Part shown: one piece after another, positions 43,787 to 52,433 of the stretch
Layout of the letters: each line of letters opens with the position of its first letter
Position numbering within the stretch: the first letter of the stretch is position 1
Assembly (NCBI GenBank): GCA_944321865.1
Contig: CALUMZ010000010.1
Location: forward strand, 1-54,765
DNA: 54,765 nt
DNA from: an uncultured Muribaculaceae bacterium
GTDB taxonomy: Bacteria; Bacteroidota; Bacteroidia; Bacteroidales; Muribaculaceae
Direction of reading: 5' to 3'
The notes under the pieces: model-generated
Databases searched by the model: none
What the model was told of the DNA's origin: nothing
What the model saw: the letters and a program-made list of their open reading frames with translations, nothing else
Program-made: the position numbers and the translations under genes

Positions 43787-45159
43787 AACAAATACTGTAT
43801 TTCATAATATTTGCGGCGGCCATGTCGACAAGTTGCTCGATATACCGCAACTACCAACGTCCGGCCGAAGAAGAATTGCCGGTCGAGAACCTTTACCGCT
43901 TTACCGACAGCATTGCAGCCGCCGACACCGCCTCGCTTGGCGACCTGCCGTGGCAAGAGCTGTTCACCGACCCCCGCCTGCAAGAGCTTATCAACCACGG
44001 GCTTGAAAACAACACCGACATGCAAGTGGCACTGTTACGGTTAGACCAGACACAAGCCCGACTGACGGCAGCTAAATTGTCGTTTCTGCCCTCAGTGGAA
44101 TTTTCACCCGGACTGTCGGTTGCCAAGGAAGGGAGCAGTGCGGCAATCAAGAGTTACGAACTGCCATTGGCGGCAAGTTGGGAAATCGACATATTCGGCA
44201 GCCTGCGCAACGCCAAGCAGGAAGCAAAAGCCGCAATGCTCTCGCAGACGGCCTACAAGCAGGCCGTCCGTTCGCAACTCATAGCATCGATTGCCTCCGG
44301 CTACTTCTCGCTGATGGCCTTGGACGAACAGGTCGACATAAGCCTTGAGACCCTCGATACATGGCGCGAACAGGTGCGCACCATGGAAGCCTTGCTGAAA
44401 GTGGGCGAAGAAACCGAGAATGCAGTGACGCAGGCACGTGCATCGCTATACGAACTCGAAGCATCGCACAACGACCTGCAACGACAACAGCGCGAAGCCG
44501 AAAACGCACTGTGCACACTGCTCGGAATGACACCGCAGGCGATTGCCCGCAACACCCTTGCCGACCAACAGATGCCCAAGGAAACCAACACGGGTGTGGC
44601 ACTGAGGCTGCTGTCGAAACGTCCCGACGTGATACAGGCCGAAATGACGCTCGCGCAAGCCTACTATGCCACCAACGTGGCACGGGCGGCATTTTACCCA
44701 CGACTGACCCTTTCGGGCAGTGCCGGCTGGACCGACGACCTCGGCAACGCCGTGGCCAATCCGGGACGGTGGATACTGCAGGCCTTGGCTTCGCTCGCGC
44801 AACCCATCTTCAAGCGCGGTGAGCTAATCAGCGACTTGCGAGTGGCCAAAGACGAAGAGCAAATAGCATTGCTCAACTACAAGCAGGCATTGCTCGATGC
44901 CGGGCGCGAAGTGAACGATGCCCTCTATGCGTCGCAATCGGCCTTGCGCAGCCTTGAAAGCCACCGCCGCCAATGCGCCGAACTCCGTCGCTCGGTGACC
45001 ACCGCCGAAGCCCTGTACCGCACCGGCAACGCCACCTATCTTGAATTAATCACAGCCCGCCAGTCGTTGCTCTCGGCACGTCTCAACGTGGTCGATGACC
45101 GCCTTGCAGCCCTGCAAGCCGTCGTCAACCTCTACCAAGCCCTCGGCGGCGGCAGCTAA
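43783..45159 (+). CDS. Outer-membrane efflux channel lipoprotein (OprM/NodT type)
   Basis: A 458-residue TolC-fold lipoprotein (lipobox STSCSIY). The two outer-membrane-efflux repeats are each marked by a long alpha-helical hairpin (about 60-240 and 265-450), with ARAAFYPRLTLSGSAGW, GRWILQALASLAQPIFKRGEL and TYLELITARQSLLSARLNVVDDRLAALQAVVNLYQALGG typical of the family. It completes the tripartite pump. A truncated copy of the 177-bp repeat family begins immediately after its stop codon. Confidence 0.95.
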   Translation: MKQILYFIIFAAAMSTSCSIYRNYQRPAEEELPVENLYRFTDSIAAADTASLGDLPWQELFTDPRLQELINHGLENNTDMQVALLRLDQTQARLTAAKLSFLPSVEFSPGLSVAKEGSSAAIKSYELPLAASWEIDIFGSLRNAKQEAKAAMLSQTAYKQAVRSQLIASIASGYFSLMALDEQVDISLETLDTWREQVRTMEALLKVGEETENAVTQARASLYELEASHNDLQRQQREAENALCTLLGMTPQAIARNTLADQQMPKETNTGVALRLLSKRPDVIQAEMTLAQAYYATNVARAAFYPRLTLSGSAGWTDDLGNAVANPGRWILQALASLAQPIFKRGELISDLRVAKDEEQIALLNYKQALLDAGREVNDALYASQSALRSLESHRRQCAELRRSVTTAEALYRTGNATYLELITARQSLLSARLNVVDDRLAALQAVVNLYQALGGGS

Positions 45160-45255
45160 CATAAAACATTGATATTTAACCCAATCTGATTGTAGAGACG
45201 CAAAATTTTGCGTCTCTACTGCCACATTGTGAAATGATATTTTTGATACACCCCC
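45160..45255 (-). repeat. Truncated copy of the 177-bp family (copy F)
   Basis: This reverse-oriented half element consists of linker, 28-bp palindrome (45192-45219) and a worn terminus TTTTTGATACACCCCC. The second hairpin and the other TIR are missing. It abuts the efflux-channel stop codon. Confidence 0.8.
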
Positions 45256-45297
45256 TTGCCGCCACGATGCTGCAAAAGGCATGACCACGGGGTTTTG

Positions 45298-45328
45298 TTT
45301 GATTTTAAGAATATTCTGCGTAACTTTG
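45298..45328 (+). promoter_or_regulatory. Promoter of the LTA-synthase-like gene
   Basis: TTTG (45298-45301), 19 bp, TAACTTTG (45321-45328), a full match. It fixes the start of the gene downstream of about 45334. Confidence 0.8.
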
Positions 45329-45384
45329 CGCACTCTTTCACACGTAACTTCCACACAATCAATCAAGCAAAAAAACTGGTAAGC

Positions 45385-47343
45385 ATGGCTCTGTCATTGA
45401 AGAAATTATCCCAAACATTGCCGGGCAGCGTGGTATGCAACATCGTGCTGTCATACGCCGTCTTTTTCATTGCCCGCGTGATATTTTTCATAGCCAACGG
45501 CAACTATTTCTACGATTACATGTCGTGGCAGTTGCTTGGCGAGATGCTGCAAGGGGGCTTGGTTTTCGACACTTCGGCAGTGGTGTACTGCAACATGCTG
45601 TATATCGTCATGACGCTGCTGCCGCTGCACTACAAGGAGCGTCCGGCGTTCCACCGCATCACCAAGTGGACCTACGTGACACTTAATTCAGTGGCACTTG
45701 CCGCCAACCTTGCCGATACCGTTTACTTCTCGTTCACCGGACGGCGCACCACGGCAACGGTCTTCAGCGAATTTGGCAACGAAGGCAACATAGCCACAAT
45801 CATATTCAAGGAAATGGCAATCCACTGGTGGCTGCTGCTCATTTTCGCCATCATGGTTTGGGGTATGGCAAAATTATACCGTATGCCCAAGCTCAAACAC
45901 CCCATGTCGTCACCGATGCGGTACTATATCTCGCAGACAGTGGCACTTGTCATCGCCGCACCGCTGTGCATCTTCGGCATTCGCGGCGGCATAGGCCCCA
46001 CTGTGCGCCCCATCACCATCAGCAACGCCAACCAGTATGTAAACCGCCCCATAGAGTCGGCAGTGGTGCTTAACACGCCATTTTCCATTATCCGCACCAT
46101 TGGCAAGAAACCGTTTGAGACACCCGCATACATGGCCGACGCCGAAATGCAACGCCTGTTCTCGCCGCTGCACCTACCGTCCGATTCGCTGCAGTTCAAG
46201 GCTAAAAACGTGGTGGTAATTATCATCGAGAGCTTCGGCAAAGAATACATAGGCAGCTTCAACCGCGACGTGTCGGGCTATGAAGGATTTGCACCGTTTA
46301 CCGACGAACTCATAAGCCACTCGCTGACCTACACCCACAGCTATGCCAACGGGCGCAAAAGCATCGACGGAATGCCTTCGGTGCTGTCGGGCATACCGAT
46401 GTTTGTCGAACCATTCTTCCTCACACCGGCATCACTGAACGATGTGTCGGGAATTGCCGGTGAACTCAACAAAAAGGGCTATTCGACGGCATTCTTCCAC
46501 GGTGCGCCAAACGGGTCGATGGGATTCCAAGCATTTGCCCGCGCCACCGGATTCAAGGAATATTACGGCAAAGACGAATACGACCGGGAGAATAAAGGAA
46601 ACAACGACTTCGACGGCACGTGGGCCATCTGGGACGAGCCGTTCATGCAATACTATTGCTCGGTGATGAGCCGCATGCAGCAGCCTTTCATGACTGCCAT
46701 CTTCACGGCATCGTCGCACCACCCGTTTGTGGTGCCGCAACAATACCGCGACACTTTCCCCGAAGACGACAACCCCATGCACAAGTGCATACGCTACACC
46801 GACCATGCTCTGCGCCGGTTCTTTGAATCGGCAAGCCGTGAAGAATGGTTCGGCAATACCCTGTTCGTGATAACGGCCGACCACACCAACCTGTCGAGCC
46901 TGCCACGCTACCAGACCGACCTCGGGACTTTTGAAGTGCCCATAATATTCCATGCACCCGGCGACAGCACCGTGACAGGAATGCGCAACGATGCCATAGC
47001 GCAGCAAATCGACATAATGCCCACCGTGCTCGGCTATTTGGGCTATGACTTGCCATACGTCGCATTTGGCTGCGACCTGCTTTCCACCCCGGCCGACGCG
47101 ACATACGCAGTAAACTACAACAACGGTACATACCAATATGTAAAAGGCGACTACATGCTGCAATTCGACGGCGAAAGACTCAATGCCGCTTACCGTTTCA
47201 AGGACGATGCAATGCTGAAAAACAATGTGCTTGCCACCGCTCCTGCCGACACCATTGCAGCAATGGAAAATGACTTGAAAGCCATCATACAGCAATATAT
47301 GCAATGCATGAACAACAACCGGCTTGTACCCGAAAACTACTGA
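45385..47343 (+). CDS. LTA synthase-family membrane phosphotransferase/sulfatase
   Basis: A 652-residue protein: about five N-terminal transmembrane helices (residues 10-210), then an extracytoplasmic alkaline-phosphatase-fold domain (about 275-630). Catalytic features: the metal-binding Glu in VVVIIIESFGKEYIGSF, the nucleophile segment SYANGRKSIDGMPSVLSG (Ser or Thr nucleophile), VITADHTNLS with Asp/His ligands and HAPGDS. Relatives transfer glycerophosphate or phosphoethanolamine to glycans or lipids. In Bacteroidetes the true acceptor is mostly unknown. The start follows the promoter; the frame open upstream would begin before it and pass through the repeat remnant. Confidence 0.88.
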   Translation: MALSLKKLSQTLPGSVVCNIVLSYAVFFIARVIFFIANGNYFYDYMSWQLLGEMLQGGLVFDTSAVVYCNMLYIVMTLLPLHYKERPAFHRITKWTYVTLNSVALAANLADTVYFSFTGRRTTATVFSEFGNEGNIATIIFKEMAIHWWLLLIFAIMVWGMAKLYRMPKLKHPMSSPMRYYISQTVALVIAAPLCIFGIRGGIGPTVRPITISNANQYVNRPIESAVVLNTPFSIIRTIGKKPFETPAYMADAEMQRLFSPLHLPSDSLQFKAKNVVVIIIESFGKEYIGSFNRDVSGYEGFAPFTDELISHSLTYTHSYANGRKSIDGMPSVLSGIPMFVEPFFLTPASLNDVSGIAGELNKKGYSTAFFHGAPNGSMGFQAFARATGFKEYYGKDEYDRENKGNNDFDGTWAIWDEPFMQYYCSVMSRMQQPFMTAIFTASSHHPFVVPQQYRDTFPEDDNPMHKCIRYTDHALRRFFESASREEWFGNTLFVITADHTNLSSLPRYQTDLGTFEVPIIFHAPGDSTVTGMRNDAIAQQIDIMPTVLGYLGYDLPYVAFGCDLLSTPADATYAVNYNNGTYQYVKGDYMLQFDGERLNAAYRFKDDAMLKNNVLATAPADTIAAMENDLKAIIQQYMQCMNNNRLVPENY

Positions 47344-47399
47344 AACAGTGTCTTTTTTGACGTTTTTTAGGCATACTGTCGAAAAAAAACGCCGCAATT

Positions 47400-47431
47400 G
47401 TTGCAAAATTGGCACAAATCCGCTAACTTTG
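47400..47431 (+). promoter_or_regulatory. Promoter of the tRNA gene
   Basis: GTTG (47400-47403), 20 bp, TAACTTTG (47424-47431), 26 bp before the mature tRNA 5' end. Confidence 0.65.
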
Positions 47432-47457
47432 CAATCGCTTTTGAGGAATCAACAGCC

Positions 47458-47531
47458 GGTCCCATAGCTCAGTTGGTTAGAGCATCTGACTCATAATCAG
47501 GGGGTCCTTGGTTCAAGCCCAAGTGGGACCA
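47458..47531 (+). tRNA. tRNA with anticodon CAU (Met elongator or Ile2)
   Basis: The 74-nt cloverleaf has acceptor GGTCCCA / TGGGACC, D-arm AGCTCAGTTGGTTAGAGC, anticodon loop CTCATAA (anticodon CAT in DNA) and T-arm loop GTTCAAG. CCA is not encoded. CAU serves initiator Met, elongator Met or lysidine-modified Ile. The A-U first-pair features of an initiator are absent. I cannot decide between elongator Met and Ile2 by eye. Confidence 0.92.
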
Positions 47532-47542
47532 CACAAGCAATC

Positions 47543-47575
47543 AAGCAGTTAAGCCACACGCTTAGCTGCTTTTTT
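47543..47575 (+). terminator. tRNA terminator
   Basis: AAGCAGTTAAGC (47543-47554) pairs with GCTTAGCTGCTT (47560-47571), with one G:U pair, then TTTT. It follows the tRNA by 12 nt. Confidence 0.8.
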
Positions 47576-47660
47576 GTTTACCTTGCGCAATTTTGGAGCA
47601 AAAACAACGTGTAAAACCGGCAAAATTGCGGCTGCGGAGCTGTCGGACTATAGTAGCAGC

Positions 47661-47795
47661 CTAAGTTAGGCATCTCCGAAACCGTATTTCAAGTGGAGCC
47701 GGATTCCGCAGACTTCGTTCGCTATCGCTCACTACACGTGTTAAGCATAGTATTGCCCCCTCAGAGGCAACAAACCCACCACAATTCAGTTATAA
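47661..47795. repeat. Second repeat family, copy 2
   Basis: It aligns with 25563-25704 (see there). It is followed 28 bp later by a lone terminus of the 177-bp family. The flanking stretch 47576-47660 is non-coding with nothing recognised. Confidence 0.75.
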
Positions 47796-47823
47796 GTTAT
47801 AAGCAAGAATTGCTGTTTTCGCT

Positions 47824-47840
47824 ATTTTGATACACCCTAC
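47824..47840. repeat. Lone terminus of the 177-bp family
   Basis: ATTTTGATACACCCTAC is one base short of the normal TIR end. No left end or hairpins are attached. It lies close to repeat family 2, as at the window start and at 25548-25563. Confidence 0.65.
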
Positions 47841-47916
47841 TCACCCTGTATTTTATAGTATACTATATGAATGTGGCAATGCGCAGCCTGCCCCCCATAC
47901 GTTTATGAATGTCAGG

Positions 47917-47953
47917 AAAAATTGGTTTAATGCCAATTTTTGTTGTAACTTTA
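47917..47953 (+). promoter_or_regulatory. umuC promoter with embedded inverted repeat
   Basis: ATTG (47921-47924), 21 bp, TAACTTTA (47946-47953) is a near-consensus promoter. A perfect 9-bp inverted repeat AAAAATTGG-7-CCAATTTTT (47917-47941) covers the -33 box and spacer, where a repressor would block polymerase. SOS control by LexA is usual for umuC, but this is not the LexA box of E. coli or B. subtilis. Confidence 0.5.
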
Positions 47954-47994
47954 CCACGAGAATATACCATAAAAACAACGTATAGCACCACTGC

Positions 47995-49254
47995 ATGATT
48001 ATTCATATCGACTGTAACTCGTTTTTTGCCTCGGTGGAGGTAGCCTTCCACCCCGAGCTAAAAGGGCGTCCGATAGTCGTTGCCAATTGCAACGAAGCCG
48101 GCGGAGGCATTATATTGGCACTCACAAAAGAGGCCAAAAACATGGGATTACACCGGGGCGACCCTATATTTAAGGTAAAAAAGATTCTCGAATCAAACAA
48201 TGTAGCAGTTTTTCCCGCCGACCACCGCAAATATCGGGATGTTTCGAGACATATAATGCAGACCGTAAAACAACAAGAACTTGTTCTTGACTTCTTGCAA
48301 TATAGTGTTGACGAATTTTTTGGCACTATTCCCGATGACGATCCTGCCACGGTGCGCCAATGTGCGAGGCAGGTAGTTGCCGAAATAGAACGCAATTGCA
48401 ACATTCCCGTAAGCTGTGGTTGTTCCGGCACCTACACGTTGGCCAAGACTGCAACATGGTTTGCCAAGCGATATGAAGCCTACAACGGCATTTGCATCAT
48501 CACACCCGACGTCACGGAAAAGGCCCTCAGACTCGTTCCCATAGAAAGCGTATGGGGTATAGGCCGCCGCAGCGCACCTAAATTGAAACATTACGGAATA
48601 TCGACGGCCTACGACTTTGCAAGCCTTGGAGAATCAGTTGTAAATGAATTAATGACAGTTACCGGCGTTCGCACGTGGCAAGAACTACACGGCACTCCGG
48701 CTATCGACTTGTCGACTCCGGCGCACCAACAGTCGATCATGCACAGCCGCACATTTGCATTCATGGAGACCGAAATAAGCAAGCTCAACGAACTACTGAG
48801 CAACTATGCCGCCGACGCAGCAGCGAGCCTGCGCAGCGACAGTTGCCTGTGCCGCACCATAACAGTCTTCATTTGCACCAATCCTCATCGCACCGACTTG
48901 CCACAATATTCTAATTCAGATACGGCAAAATTGCAAACGGCTACCTCCAACACCCAAGAAATAGTGCGTGTTGCGCTCGAAGTTCTTTCCCGCATTTACA
49001 TAAAAGGATACAAATACAAGCGAATGGGCATAATACTGGGCGGACTGGTTGAAGACATAGGATACCAGCTTGACTTGTTTGACAAAGTCAACACTTTACA
49101 AAACCGACGGTTAATGGAAACTGCCGACAGGCTTAACGCAAAATTCGGCCGCAACACAGTGAGGCTGACCATTCAAGGCAACCACACGCATTCAGCACAA
49201 GGCAACATGCCGGGCGACGACGAAATGACCCCCATGCCCAAGGGTCACAGATAA
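47995..49254 (+). CDS. umuC: Y-family translesion DNA polymerase, UmuC type
   Basis: A 419-residue error-prone polymerase for bypass of DNA lesions. Palm motifs: HIDCNSFFASVE with Asp6 and the YSVDEFFG motif with Asp106 and Glu107 (usually SIDE). A helix-hairpin-helix thumb (VESVWGIGRRSAPKLKHYGI-like segment) and a little-finger domain follow. The end YKYKRMGIILGGLVEDIGYQLDLFD is the DUF4113 tail typical of UmuC rather than DinB. No umuD lies next to it, so it may act with an unlinked UmuD or alone. ATG 47995 starts directly at the conserved N-terminus. Confidence 0.92.
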   Translation: MIIHIDCNSFFASVEVAFHPELKGRPIVVANCNEAGGGIILALTKEAKNMGLHRGDPIFKVKKILESNNVAVFPADHRKYRDVSRHIMQTVKQQELVLDFLQYSVDEFFGTIPDDDPATVRQCARQVVAEIERNCNIPVSCGCSGTYTLAKTATWFAKRYEAYNGICIITPDVTEKALRLVPIESVWGIGRRSAPKLKHYGISTAYDFASLGESVVNELMTVTGVRTWQELHGTPAIDLSTPAHQQSIMHSRTFAFMETEISKLNELLSNYAADAAASLRSDSCLCRTITVFICTNPHRTDLPQYSNSDTAKLQTATSNTQEIVRVALEVLSRIYIKGYKYKRMGIILGGLVEDIGYQLDLFDKVNTLQNRRLMETADRLNAKFGRNTVRLTIQGNHTHSAQGNMPGDDEMTPMPKGHR

Positions 49255-49306
49255 ACAATAATAGCACATAGAATATTTAATATCAACAATTTACCCAATC
49301 AGATTG

Positions 49307-49482
49307 TAGAGGGTGTATCAAAATTATTATTTCAATGTGGCAGTAGAGACGCAAAATTTTGCGTCTCTACAATCAGGTTGAATAAGTTGTTGATATTTAA
49401 TATCTTATGTACTATTATGGGCGTAGAGACGCGGCGTCTCGCCTTTACAACATCAATGTTGCCATTTTGATAACACCCTCTA
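49307..49482 (+). repeat. 177-bp MITE-like element, copy G with damaged second hairpin
   Basis: The left TIR is perfect and the 28-bp palindrome (49343-49370) intact. The second hairpin has collapsed to GTAGAGACGCGGCGTCTCGC, and the right TIR has an extra A (GATAACACCC). The total is 176 bp. Confidence 0.88.
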
Positions 49483-49515
49483 CTGCCCACATTGGAATGA
49501 TAATTTTGATACACC
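49483..49515 (-). repeat. End fragment of the 177-bp family abutting copy G
   Basis: CTGCCCACATTGGAATGATAA then TTTTGATACACC matches the terminal 35 bp of reverse-oriented copies such as B. It has no partner end, so it is a scar of an earlier or nested element. Confidence 0.7.
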
Positions 49516-49542
49516 TTTTTCGATAGGATTTTGGACAGGTGC

Positions 49543-49607
49543 AAAAAAAAATTGATTGTCTCACGACAATCAACCTTGTTAACCTTAAATCTAATACCAT
49601 GAAAAAC
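49543..49607 (-). ncRNA. Candidate small RNA with its own promoter and terminator
   Basis: On the minus strand a perfect -7 box TACCTTTG (49621-49614) is followed by a leader of about 45 nt. A 9-bp perfect hairpin comes next (TTGATTGTC at 49552-49560 with 49565-49573, loop of 4), then nine T. The predicted transcript is about 65 nt. No clear -33 box is present. The segment (TTTTTCATGGTATTAGATTTAAGG) resembles, from memory, a stretch repeated in many Bacteroidales genomes, but I cannot name an Rfam family with confidence. It does not encode a recognisable peptide. The hairpin may alternatively simply end the FMN-protein transcript. Confidence 0.45.
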
Positions 49608-49746
49608 ACGGTGCAAAGGTATATGTTTTATGCTATTCAACATAATTTTCAAGCAACAAAATGCAATAATTTAACCTTAATTAGCAAATAGTGCACATAT
49701 TGCGGTATTTGTAACATTTTTCAACGCTTTGCATGTGCATCGCCGT

Positions 49747-50772
49747 TCAAAACGGCGAGGCAACCATGTCGCGGGTTATCTCCGACACGCACGCCGCCCC
49801 GCACATCTCCATAGTGTCTTGCAACTCGTCGGCTATCTTCTTGATATAACACTTCACCCCGGCTTCCGCTCCGCCAAAGGCGGCAACCACCATCGGGCGG
49901 CAAATGAGAACGCCGTCGGCACCCAAAGCCAAAGCCTTGAACACATCTACTCCCGAACGCAAACCGCCATCAACAAGCACTTTGCAGCGACCGGCAACGG
50001 CGCGGGAAATCTCTTCGAGCACTTCGGCCGTCGACTGGCATTGGTCGAGCACACGCCCACCATGATTCGACACTACAATTGCGGCTGCCCCGGCTTCTAT
50101 CGCTTTTTCGGCACCGCGCACCGTCATGATTCCTTTCACCACAAACGGGCGACCGGCAGCCTGTATTATTTCGCGCAATTCTTCCACGCTTTTGCTCCCA
50201 GCCGGGGGGATGCTGTTACGCAAAAACGGCAATCCGGCGGCATCAACATCCATTGCTATCGCCATTGCACCACAATCGGTGGCATAGCGCATTTTCTTTT
50301 TCACCGTTTCGGCATCCCACGGCTTTATGGTGGGTATGCCGATGCCGCCGTTTCGGCGAATCGACTCGCAAGCCATCGGCACGACCGACTCTACCACACC
50401 GTCGCCCGTGAAAGCCGCAATGCCGGCCTCGGCACACGCACCTACCATAATGTCGTTATATTGCTTATCGTCGTATTTTTCGCCAAAGTGGATGTTCACC
50501 GCCCCCACCGGAGCCGCAAAAAACGGATACTTAAAACGCCGGCCAAACATTTCCACACTCATATCCACCTGCCTGTAAGCACAAATGGAATCCATTCTCA
50601 CGCGAATCTGACGCCATGCGTCATAATTGCGTATCGCCGTGTCGCCCACTCCTTTTGCTCCCGGCCCGGGAATCATGTTGCGGCAAGCCTTGCCATTACA
50701 TTCATCACAAGCCTTGCACAATTTTCCGCCGAGAGCAATTCGAGCCTCCTTGATAATGTCACCGTAATTCAT
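49747..50772 (-). CDS. FMN-dependent alpha-hydroxy-acid oxidoreductase-like protein
   Basis: A 341-residue TIM-barrel flavoenzyme of the lactate dehydrogenase/glycolate oxidase class (PF01070). It has the active-site stretch VVSNHGGRVLDQCQSTAEVL and the FMN-phosphate loop VLVDGGLRSGVDVFKALALGADGVLICRP. An unusual N-terminal Cys-rich stretch (CKACDECNGKACRNMIPG, four cysteines in 13 residues) could bind metal or iron-sulfur; that part is inference. The substrate may be lactate or another 2-hydroxy acid. It stands between tyrS and the repeat region and is probably transcribed alone. Confidence 0.85.
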   Translation of the reverse strand: MNYGDIIKEARIALGGKLCKACDECNGKACRNMIPGPGAKGVGDTAIRNYDAWRQIRVRMDSICAYRQVDMSVEMFGRRFKYPFFAAPVGAVNIHFGEKYDDKQYNDIMVGACAEAGIAAFTGDGVVESVVPMACESIRRNGGIGIPTIKPWDAETVKKKMRYATDCGAMAIAMDVDAAGLPFLRNSIPPAGSKSVEELREIIQAAGRPFVVKGIMTVRGAEKAIEAGAAAIVVSNHGGRVLDQCQSTAEVLEEISRAVAGRCKVLVDGGLRSGVDVFKALALGADGVLICRPMVVAAFGGAEAGVKCYIKKIADELQDTMEMCGAACVSEITRDMVASPF

Positions 50773-50800
50773 TCTTCAATTTATTTATCTTCAAGCAAAC

Positions 50801-50838
50801 AATAATGTGCATAATGCAGCAAGCATCATGCACATTAT
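50801..50838 (-). terminator. tyrS terminator
   Basis: ATAATGTGCAT (50802-50812) pairs with ATGCACATTAT (50828-50838); the pairing extends inward through GC with one mismatch. It lies between the tyrS stop and the next gene on the minus strand. Confidence 0.65.
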
Positions 50839-50869
50839 CAGCCATTTTACTAAAAATATATGCTTGTGC

Positions 50870-52162
50870 TTATTTTACTATAATCAAATAGTAATTCTTT
50901 TTACCCCGCTGTACCAGTATGTACTTACCGTTAAGTAGCAACGAACTGTCGGCAATGGTTGCTGCATCGGCCACTTTTTCCTTGTTCACCGATACACCAC
51001 CACTCTGGACGAGTTTGCGCATTTCGCCCTTCGAGGCAAACACCGGTGCATGTGCTGTGAGCAGCTCCACCAATGGCACGCCGGCCTCGATAACGCTTGC
51101 CGGTACTTCAAACGTTGGCACACCCTCGAATACCGACAGCAGCGTATCCTCGTCTATGCGATGCAATATCTCGTTGGCATTGGCCGAGAATAATATTTGC
51201 GAAGCCTCCACTGCAGCCTCGTAATCTTGCCGCGAGTGAACCATAGTGGTAATCTCACAAGCAAGGCGTTTTTGCAACGGGCGTTGACCCGGGTCTTTGG
51301 CCTGCTCGGCTTCGAGTGCCTCAATCTCCTCTTTCGACAAATCGGTAAATATTTTTATATATTTTGCAGCATCGCTGTCACTCACGTTTAACCAGAATTG
51401 GTAGAATTTATAAGGCGATGTGCGTTTAGGGTCAAGCCATACGTTGCCCGATTCTGTTTTCCCAAATTTTCCGCCGTCGGCCTTGGTAATAAGCGGGCAA
51501 GTAAGTGCGTATGCCTCACCGCCATTCATCCGGCGAATAAGTTCAGTGCCGGTAGTCATGTTACCCCACTGGTCGGAACCACCCATTTGCAACTTGCAAT
51601 TCATCGTTTCATACAGGTGCAAGAAGTCATATCCCTGAAGCAACTGATAAGAGAACTCGGTGAACGACATTCCGTGTTGAGTGTCACTGCCAAGGCGTTT
51701 CTTTACCGAATCTTTAGCCATCATGTAATTAACAGTGATGTGCTTGCCGATGTCACGTATAAAATTAAGAAAACCGTAATCCTTCATCCAGTCATAATTG
51801 TTGACAAGGATGGCATGATTAGGCGCGTCGCTATCGAAGTCGAGAAATTTAGCAAGTTGCCGCTTGATACACTCTTGGTTGTGACGCAACGTAGGCTCAT
51901 CGATAAGCACACGCTCCTGCGACTTCATCGAAGGGTCTCCAATCATACCCGTCGCACCGCCCACGAGAGCAATGGGACGATGCCCCGAACGTTGCAGGTG
52001 CTTGAGCATCATCACTCCCACCAAGTGTCCTATGTGCAACGAGTCGGCAGTGGGGTCGATGCCCAAGTATGCCGTGGTCATTTCCTTGTTGAGTTGTTCC
52101 TCGGTTCCCGGCATCATGTTGTTAATCATGCCGCGCCATTTCAGTTCTTCAATAAAATTCAT
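50870..52162 (-). CDS. tyrS: Tyrosyl-tRNA synthetase
   Basis: A 430-residue class I aminoacyl-tRNA synthetase. The HIGH motif reads HIGH ([18 protein letters not shown]), the KMSKS-equivalent is KFGKT, and the tyrosine-binding segment includes [26 protein letters not shown]-terminal S4 RNA-binding domain (about 360-425, [17 protein letters not shown]) is present. The length is typical. It is preceded by its own promoter. Confidence 0.97.
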   Translation of the reverse strand: MNFIEELKWRGMINNMMPGTEEQLNKEMTTAYLGIDPTADSLHIGHLVGVMMLKHLQRSGHRPIALVGGATGMIGDPSMKSQERVLIDEPTLRHNQECIKRQLAKFLDFDSDAPNHAILVNNYDWMKDYGFLNFIRDIGKHITVNYMMAKDSVKKRLGSDTQHGMSFTEFSYQLLQGYDFLHLYETMNCKLQMGGSDQWGNMTTGTELIRRMNGGEAYALTCPLITKADGGKFGKTESGNVWLDPKRTSPYKFYQFWLNVSDSDAAKYIKIFTDLSKEEIEALEAEQAKDPGQRPLQKRLACEITTMVHSRQDYEAAVEASQILFSANANEILHRIDEDTLLSVFEGVPTFEVPASVIEAGVPLVELLTAHAPVFASKGEMRKLVQSGGVSVNKEKVADAATIADSSLLLNGKYILVQRGKKNYYLIIVK

Positions 52163-52196
52163 CGAATTAAGAAATTTAAAATCATTTAGCCGTGTG

Positions 52197-52227
52197 CAAA
52201 CTTACGTAAAAAAAGTGGATTTTCATA
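52197..52227 (-). promoter_or_regulatory. Promoter of tyrS
   Basis: On the minus strand TATG (52227-52224), 19 bp, TAAGTTTG (52204-52197). The -7 box is perfect and the -33 box three of four. It lies 34 bp before the ATG. Confidence 0.6.
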
Positions 52228-52234
52228 CGTTTTA

Positions 52235-52424
52235 AACCCAAATCGGTCATTAGACTTTGGTAGGGTTGCGCACTTATGCTTGTCAGATTGCTTTCAACCA
52301 CGGCCGAAGGCGTAGCGGGCTACGTCGAGGCGGGGTTGAAAGCAAGATGGCAGGTAGAAGTGTGCAAAACAACCAAAGAGCTTTAAATTCTCTCCCTTTT
52401 GCGGTCTAATGACCGATTTGGGTT
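52235..52424. repeat. 190-bp element with 21-bp perfect terminal inverted repeats
   Basis: Ends at 52235-52255 (AACCCAAATCGGTCATTAG...) and 52404-52424 are exact reverse complements. Further inner segments also pair (CTTTGGT / ACCAAAG, TTGCTTTCAACC / GGTTGAAAGCAA), so most of the 190 bp can fold into one long imperfect hairpin with a GC-rich tip near 52300-52325. No reading frame is seen. It lies between tyrS and the DUF456 gene. Confidence 0.8.
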
Positions 52425-52433
52425 AAAGCAATC

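Noticed and set aside
45256..45384. Longer N-terminus of the LTA-synthase-like protein
   Set aside because: It begins upstream of the consensus promoter and runs through repeat remnant sequence; the membrane-protein homology starts at 45385.
49332..49652. 106-residue minus-strand open frame through repeat copy G
   Set aside because: It is made mostly of repeat sequence and the terminator hairpin and has no recognisable product.
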